Source of the DNA: Arabidopsis thaliana
Lineage: Eukaryota; Streptophyta; Magnoliopsida; Brassicales; Brassicaceae
Assembly (NCBI RefSeq): GCF_000001735.4
Contig: NC_003074.8
Coordinates: forward strand, 7,750,101 to 7,814,100
Direction: 5' to 3'
DNA length: 64,000 bases
Positions 57,947 to 64,000 of the stretch are shown piece after piece. The translations under genes were made by a program, and so were the position numbers. The notes beneath the pieces were generated by a model. That model was not told the origin of the DNA, made no database searches, and saw nothing but the letters and a program-made list of their open reading frames with translations. Each line of letters opens with the position of its first letter. Position 1 is the first letter of the stretch.

Positions 57947-60300
57947 TTTTGAGAAGTAGTGGAGTTCAGTGAGTAAGTAGGAATACAGATGCGAATGTTC
58001 CCATTTATAGAAAAAGATTCTATGATATTTTTGTTCGTATCATATTGCAAGGAAAAATTGAGATTTTCTTTTGTTTTGTTTTGTTTTTCTTTTCTTTTTG
58101 ACAGACAAGGAAAATTTGAGATTACGTGATTGAGATTTGATTTGATTAAAGCGCGAATCAGGTCACTTAATTACTACAAGACAATAAAGGTTTTTGTCGG
58201 GCTTTCCTAAATTGGCGTATATTATGTGTTGTAGATTCTTATCTTTTTTAGGAAAATTAGGAACAACATACTCTATTTAGATTGATTATGACTCATTAGT
58301 TTTTGGTTAACGGTTGAACATATTTCAGAATATTATCATTCCTAAAAAATTGTTCAACGATCTCCACTGTTCTTGAAATCATGGTCTAAAAAGTGCAATC
58401 TAGGTTACAAGTCTATCATAAAAGCAAAGCTTTAAATCAGAGAAATGTCCCCGCATATTATTATCAAGCTCTAGGCTATTAACCTAGTCTGTAAACTTTT
58501 AGAAGTCACTAACTTAACCTTTGCTATATGATGATCGACATAAAATAAAAAAAATTTGGACGTAGTCATATTTTGTAATTTTTTTTTTTTTGAAACAGTA
58601 GTTTGTAATTATTGGGTGAAAACGATGGAAGCAACTGAGCAAGCAGAGGTTTTTGTAGGGTTAAGGCCAGTGTACTGTATAAAAGAATGTTATCATTATT
58701 ATTTGACTTAAGAGGCATCGCCCATTCTATATTTTTAGTCGCAAGATATGATTAAGCACATCATTTTCTCTTTTAGGTCCACTTTTCTTATAAGGGTTTT
58801 GGGTGTTAGTTTGTGTCTCTACCTATAGAAATGGAGAATCAATTTTGAGTAGACTCAAATCTATGATATATAAACCTATAGATTTGTATATATTGGTTGA
58901 TAAATATAGAACCATGTTGCGATGTTTCAGTGGCAACCAGCTAGATAAATCTGTTTATAGGTGAAAGTTTCACTAATTGATGAAACAAATCCTCTATAAT
59001 AAATTTCTGACTGTTGAAGTTTTGTATATTTTGATCTAATGATGAAAACCAATCAATCTCTAGGAGTAAACTGGACTAGTTTGTGGTAATTGAGTCTTGA
59101 ATCAAATTAACGATTTTGCAGTTAAAAGTGAAATCAAGGAGGTTGTTCGTTTGTTTCTATAACCAGAGCAAGAATTGATCTTTAGGGTTGTTGGCGTGAG
59201 ATCAAGCTTGTGGAATATCTGTAACTCTGAAACTAGTGAATTGCTAGTGTTGACGACTGTGTTGTCGAGCCGACGTATAGGCTTTCCCACATCTAGAATC
59301 TAACTCGTAAACGTGATCACTCGATCGCTCGTATACATTATTCTTTTTCTTCTTTCTCACAATTCATTTTTCAAGTTCTTCCGTATGATTTCATGAATGG
59401 GAGCATGATTGATTGTAAGAAAGAGATCAAGAAGCACAAGTTGACCAAGTTCTGTGGCATTAACGAATCCAAGTGTACAACATGTTAAACCAGTTTGTTA
59501 GGTTTCCAGTGGTTACTATAACTTTGTTTACAAATAAAAGTTACACTAATTGATGATATATTATATTAGTGTCTTGAGTTACAACAATAATTTTATGATC
59601 AAAATATTATCTCGAAAGAACGTATTAGGATACATTCAAAACTAAAGATAAATAAAATTATACACTCTATAAGGGTTAAGAGTTAATCCATTCATAATCA
59701 GTTGATTTTGACTTGGAATCACATAAAACTTCACATTTACCTTCCAATTCATTTTAATAATACGGTTCAATACTAATATCAGAGCTATTAACCCTTGAGA
59801 TAAAATCATAAAACAAAGTATCGTTTGTTTGTGTTTGTTTAACATGCATGTGAAACTTTATTAATGGAAATAATGAAAAGAGTGAAGAAGGTGAATAAAG
59901 AGAGTGGAATATAAAACTTGATCATTGGAATTTAGCTTTTTAGGATTTTAGCTAACATATATATCTGCCGACCTGTTCGAAGTTTTTGGGATCCAAATGA
60001 AAATAACATCTTCAAATCTGTCCTTCCGAAATAAATTTATGGACGCGGTTACAAGGTGGCGAGTACGATTCGGCATATAGTTAGAATAGTGTAACCCGTG
60101 AAGTATATCACTTTTAGGATTTAATTTTCCTTAAAAAAACATTAAAGAGAGAAATGGATAATGTGAATTTTGTGAATGACTCTCGTGCAGTGCATGTGAC
60201 TCCACCATTCATATCTTTGATTCCTCCCCAAACCGCGACAAGAATTAAATAAAACTAGTGGTCGGAGTACTCATGAGTACTTGTCGTTTAGACACGTCGG
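57947..60300 (-). promoter_or_regulatory. upstream region of the giant HyPRP, shared with CWLP
   Basis: Collinear with 46188-48060, as described at CWLP, and about 0.5 kb longer. The extra length includes 58870-60030, which has no clear match upstream of CWLP. A small T-tract duplication lies at 58572-58610. No gene is supported here. Confidence 0.6.
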
Positions 60301-62530
60301 TCCATCACCACCAGAAGAGAGCAAAAAACTAGAACATCAGACAACGATCATCGTTTGGATGTTTTCGTTCCACTTCTAATATGTTGCCGACTTGCCATTT
60401 ACAAGTCTTAACAAAGAAGATTTAATGGCAACCTGTTGTGATCAAATATATTGGTTTAATTTGGTCCTTAGCGATTTCAGATATTTTTGGCTAGACAGAA
60501 GTTCCCTAGCCTAAGAATGGTTAATCCATGTTATGATTAATCGTATCTTCTTTAGGTTCGAAGTTTCGTATGAAAAAAGGATAGTTCGAAGCTTGTAAAG
60601 ACTATTTTCATACTATACTATACGTATTTAATCATTTTAATGGTCAAATTATACGTGTGGTTGTGTTCTAAAACATTAATTATTAGAATAGTAATGTAAC
60701 ACATAACCAAAAGATAGCTAGACTAGCTAGTGGTGAGAGTTAGACCCCTCTAAAAAGTGCGTATTCTAGTTTTCCTAATTTGATTCTTGGTGGAGAGAAG
60801 TTATTTAGTTATATGTATAACCAAGAGATGTGTATGTGGTTGGACGACAAGAACTTCTCGATTAACAATAAGAAGTAAGTTAACACATATATATAAAACA
60901 CTTTAAACATAACTATCATAATAAGCATTTAAAAAAAGAATATCATCAAAATACTCATACGTTGAAATTAACTATTTCTTTAGTTATAAAAAGTGAATCT
61001 TAGCCACAAAATAATTAAAGCTATTGACGTGTGTGTATGAAGAAGTGATATTTCTAATCTATAAAATTGCGAGGGTACATGAGATAATACTTTAAAAAAA
61101 GGTATCAGTATTTAAATATATTTTCTTACAAAATTTGTTTCTTCTCAAACATTATTTTATATTCCAATTAAAATTTAACAGAACCAATCCAATTAATTTC
61201 TAATTGATTGAATCAGTTTTTGAACTAGTTTATATTTTTTTAAGTTGAAAAATGGATATTTTTCTAACTAAATTTAATAGAGAGGGAATTTACTCTGCTA
61301 CGTTTTCTACGTATATATGATTGTGAAGGTTTTGGGATTATGCAGTGCAGAATACATTATTGTACTTCCAACATTTTATAATAATTATCGTTTCCCTATG
61401 TTTTTCACACAAATTAAAAAGTAGAAGGTTTCTATAATACCTCTGCAGAAAAAGTTGACTTTTGATTCTATTTTATTTTAAGCTAAATTTTATCTTTAAA
61501 TATTCAAAATTACGTTGGTTTTGAAAATTGAAAATAATGATATAATTGTGACTTAAATTAAAATATACAAAATTTAGTGATTATTATTTTGTAAATTTAG
61601 TTATTATATACAAAATATATATTTATCTATCAGTTTTACTGATCTTTTGTCTTATCTCTTAGTATTATTGATTTCGAGACGTCAACTGCAAGCCTCCCCA
61701 AAAAATCAAATTTATAACATATCGTTTAGCGCCTAAAGACGTCAAAGAAACGTTACTATTAAAATATACTCCGAATATTATATTGTTGCACAAAAATATC
61801 AGAACTCTAAAATTCCGTGACATGATTTTATGTCAACAAATCATCTATTATTTCTTATCATTTTTGCAGATGATCCTTTCTCGTATAGTGATTATTTTCT
61901 GCTATATCCTATCTGAATTTGAATTTTATTAATTATGCAATATTTAGTTATTTAGTATTGACACATAATTATTTAGTATTTCTCTTAATCATAACGTTGT
62001 AATGTTGTAAAATTCCAGTGGCTGTTGGCTGAATTATCTTATAGCTATCCCGTGAATAGATTTCCATCACAAAAGTAACATATACACGTTATTGAACTTA
62101 TAGTTTTGTCACAATCCATGTGTTTCATCTCATATATATGAAAACAATACATATATACACTGTTTGATGACAAAAACAAAGAAAATACAATATTGTAGTT
62201 CATGTTGAACAAGTGAATGTAGTTCACACTTGCAAAAAAGAAACGCATGCGTATAAATAATACATGTATGTGGAGCCTATAATCACTATGCATGCACGAT
62301 AACATATAGTACACATTCTGTCATTGTATATACATACGAATACGATCATTCATCTCACTATAAATAATAATTGACAAATCACGTACGATTCACTCTGACA
62401 AAATCAAACGCATAATACACAAGAGTCTTTTTTTTTGCTAAATATCTTTCTCTTCCTAGCTAAGGATATTTTTCCCAATACTTAGACTATATATGTAAAG
62501 TCAATAGAACCTGAACTAAATTGCACTATT
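60301..62530. other. long AT-rich intergenic stretch, no gene seen
   Basis: About 2.2 kb with no recognisable coding or repeat structure. Confidence 0.5.
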
Positions 62531-62598
62531 ACATTACCGGTTCTTTGTGTTATATATATATTAAAAAAAGAAAAAAAAAAAAAAACATTACCGGTTCT
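62531..62598 (+). repeat. micro-insertion with 14-bp direct repeats
   Basis: ACATTACCGGTTCT at 62531-62544 and again at 62585-62598. Between them are 40 bp that end in a long A-rich tract (62562-62584). Confidence 0.75.
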
Positions 62599-62620
62599 AT
62601 TTACTATACATAGGATGAGT

Positions 62621-62695
62621 TTGGGCTTCTTAAAGCCCATTAATAGGGCAATTTATGGGCATCCTAGAGGCCCATAATAGACGGATAGAGGCCCA
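62621..62695 (+). promoter_or_regulatory. cluster of site-II-type motifs before the PPR gene
   Basis: TGGGCT (62622-62627), AGCCCA (62634-62639), ATGGGC (62655-62660), GGCCCA (62669-62674) and GGCCCA (62690-62695), in both orientations within 75 bp and about 230-310 bp before the ATG. Such TCP-binding clusters are typical of plant genes for organelle-targeted proteins. Confidence 0.6.
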
Positions 62696-62927
62696 AACAA
62701 AATCTTTGAATACATATATAAAAAACAAATTATGTGTTCTCGGCAAAAATTGGAATTTTGCGGATAATGTAGGATAAATTTTCGTAAAGATGAATGGAAA
62801 AAACTAACAAAACGAACTCTTTATCACTGAACCTTAAAAAGATGATAACATAGAGAGATAGAGAGAAGAAAACAGAGCCAATAAAGGCTCTTCCTTTTTC
62901 TTCTTCTTCTTCTTCTTCATCTTCTCA

Positions 62928-64000
62928 ATGGCTGGATCAGCTCTACCTCTACCACCTCCTCCACCACTATCATTACAATCTCCGTCACAAAATCAAACCC
63001 GTCATTCTTCTACCTTTTCTCCACCAACCCTTACTCCTCAAACACCTTCTATCCGTTCCCGTCTTAGCAAAATCTGTCAAGATGGAAACCCACAACTTGC
63101 ACGCCAATTGTTCGACGCAATTCCTAAACCAACTACTGTTCTTTGGAACACTATCATCATCGGGTTTATTTGTAATAATCTACCACACGAAGCTCTTCTT
63201 TTCTATTCCCGGATGAAAAAGACGGCACCTTTTACTAATTGTGATGCTTATACTTACTCTTCTACACTCAAGGCGTGTGCTGAGACTAAGAATTTGAAAG
63301 CTGGTAAAGCTGTGCATTGTCATTTGATCCGTTGTTTACAGAATTCAAGCAGAGTTGTGCATAATTCTTTGATGAATATGTATGTTTCTTGTTTGAATGC
63401 TCCTGATTGTTTTGAGTATGATGTTGTGCGTAAAGTTTTCGATAATATGCGTAGGAAGAATGTTGTCGCTTGGAATACTTTGATTTCTTGGTATGTGAAA
63501 ACAGGGAGAAATGCTGAAGCTTGTAGGCAATTTGGGATAATGATGAGAATGGAGGTAAAACCGAGCCCGGTTAGCTTTGTTAATGTTTTTCCTGCGGTGT
63601 CGATTTCGAGAAGCATTAAGAAAGCTAACGTTTTTTATGGTTTGATGCTTAAATTGGGAGATGAATATGTGAAGGACTTGTTTGTGGTTAGTTCGGCTAT
63701 TTCTATGTATGCTGAGCTTGGTGATATTGAGTCATCAAGGAGAGTGTTTGATTCTTGTGTTGAGAGAAACATCGAGGTTTGGAATACAATGATAGGTGTT
63801 TATGTTCAGAATGATTGTCTGGTTGAAAGTATTGAGCTTTTTCTTGAAGCGATAGGATCGAAAGAGATTGTGTCTGATGAAGTAACGTACCTCTTGGCAG
63901 CGAGTGCTGTTTCAGCGTTGCAGCAAGTAGAACTAGGCAGGCAGTTTCATGGTTTTGTGAGCAAGAACTTTCGAGAGCTACCGATTGTGATTGTTAACTC
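62928..64000 (+). CDS. AEF1: PPR protein, PLS class, N-terminal part (AEF1/MPR25-like)
   Basis: The frame is open from 62928 to the window edge (about 357 codons), so only the N-terminus is present. The first ATG follows a CTT-rich leader (62891-62924). The N-terminus is Pro/Ser/Gln-rich without acidic residues (MAGSALPLPPPPP), consistent with organelle targeting. PPR motifs follow: VLWNTIIIGFICNNLPHEAL, VAWNTLISWYVKTGRNAEA (then VKPSPVSFVNVFPAVS) and VWNTMIGVYVQNDCLVESIE. The spacing of the motifs fits the PLS subfamily, whose members edit organelle RNA. From position and sequence I take it to be At3g22150, reported to act in editing of chloroplast atpF and mitochondrial nad5. The E/DYW end lies outside the window. 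The symbol is from memory. Confidence 0.85.
   Translation, partial: MAGSALPLPPPPPLSLQSPSQNQTRHSSTFSPPTLTPQTPSIRSRLSKICQDGNPQLARQLFDAIPKPTTVLWNTIIIGFICNNLPHEALLFYSRMKKTAPFTNCDAYTYSSTLKACAETKNLKAGKAVHCHLIRCLQNSSRVVHNSLMNMYVSCLNAPDCFEYDVVRKVFDNMRRKNVVAWNTLISWYVKTGRNAEACRQFGIMMRMEVKPSPVSFVNVFPAVSISRSIKKANVFYGLMLKLGDEYVKDLFVVSSAISMYAELGDIESSRRVFDSCVERNIEVWNTMIGVYVQNDCLVESIELFLEAIGSKEIVSDEVTYLLAASAVSALQQVELGRQFHGFVSKNFRELPIVIVN

Noticed and set aside
62045-62314. 89-codon minus-strand frame
   Set aside because: Hydrophobic and Tyr/Cys-rich, as expected from AT-rich DNA, with no family match.

Overview
The window is nuclear plant DNA. Its gene order, intron structures and predicted protein lengths match what I remember of Arabidopsis thaliana chromosome 3, around loci At3g22000 to At3g22150. 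Locus names are from memory and could not be checked. A very close relative is possible.

Region 1 (1-22,040) is a tandem array of ten plus-strand genes for cysteine-rich repeat secretory proteins (CRRSP; two DUF26/Gnk2-homologous domains, two exons, one phase-0 intron). The first is cut by the window edge. Those at 1744, 11707, 14031 and 20965 look intact. The one at 4211 has lost the GT of its splice donor. Those at 6380, 9217, 17333 and 19258 carry different frameshifts or stops, and a 3'-end relic lies near 8,090. Eight copies share a promoter block with a W-box-like TTGAC core, a CCAAT-like motif and a TATA box. A non-autonomous Helitron sits between two copies.

Region 2 (22,040-34,400) is mixed. 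It has a tRNA-derived SINE with target-site duplications, a minus-strand proline-rich membrane-anchored protein, two tandem minus-strand TRAF-like genes (two MATH domains each; one intact, one with a single nonsense codon), a small acidic protein of unknown function, and an atypical bHLH gene (BHLH117).

Region 3 (34,400-44,100) has a 5-kb AT-rich intergenic stretch with a MITE, an NPH3-family gene, and PAC1 (20S proteasome alpha-3 subunit) with site-II-type motifs upstream.

Region 4 (44,900-60,300) is a tandem duplication of hybrid proline-rich protein genes on the minus strand: CWLP (334 aa) and a 1480-aa relative expanded by pentapeptide repeats, including a nearly exact 750-bp internal duplication. 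About 2 kb of upstream DNA is duplicated too. LINE fragments, a possible old LTR fragment and a 54-bp near-perfect inverted repeat lie between the two genes.

Region 5 (62,600-64,000) has site-II motifs and the start of a plus-strand PLS-class PPR gene (probably AEF1/MPR25), which runs off the end.

The most unusual signal runs across regions: at least nine tiny insertions (about 8-40 bp, mostly ending in an A-tract) flanked by direct repeats of 9-17 bp. They look like minimal target-primed retro-insertions, and one duplicated a W-box-like core in a CRRSP promoter.
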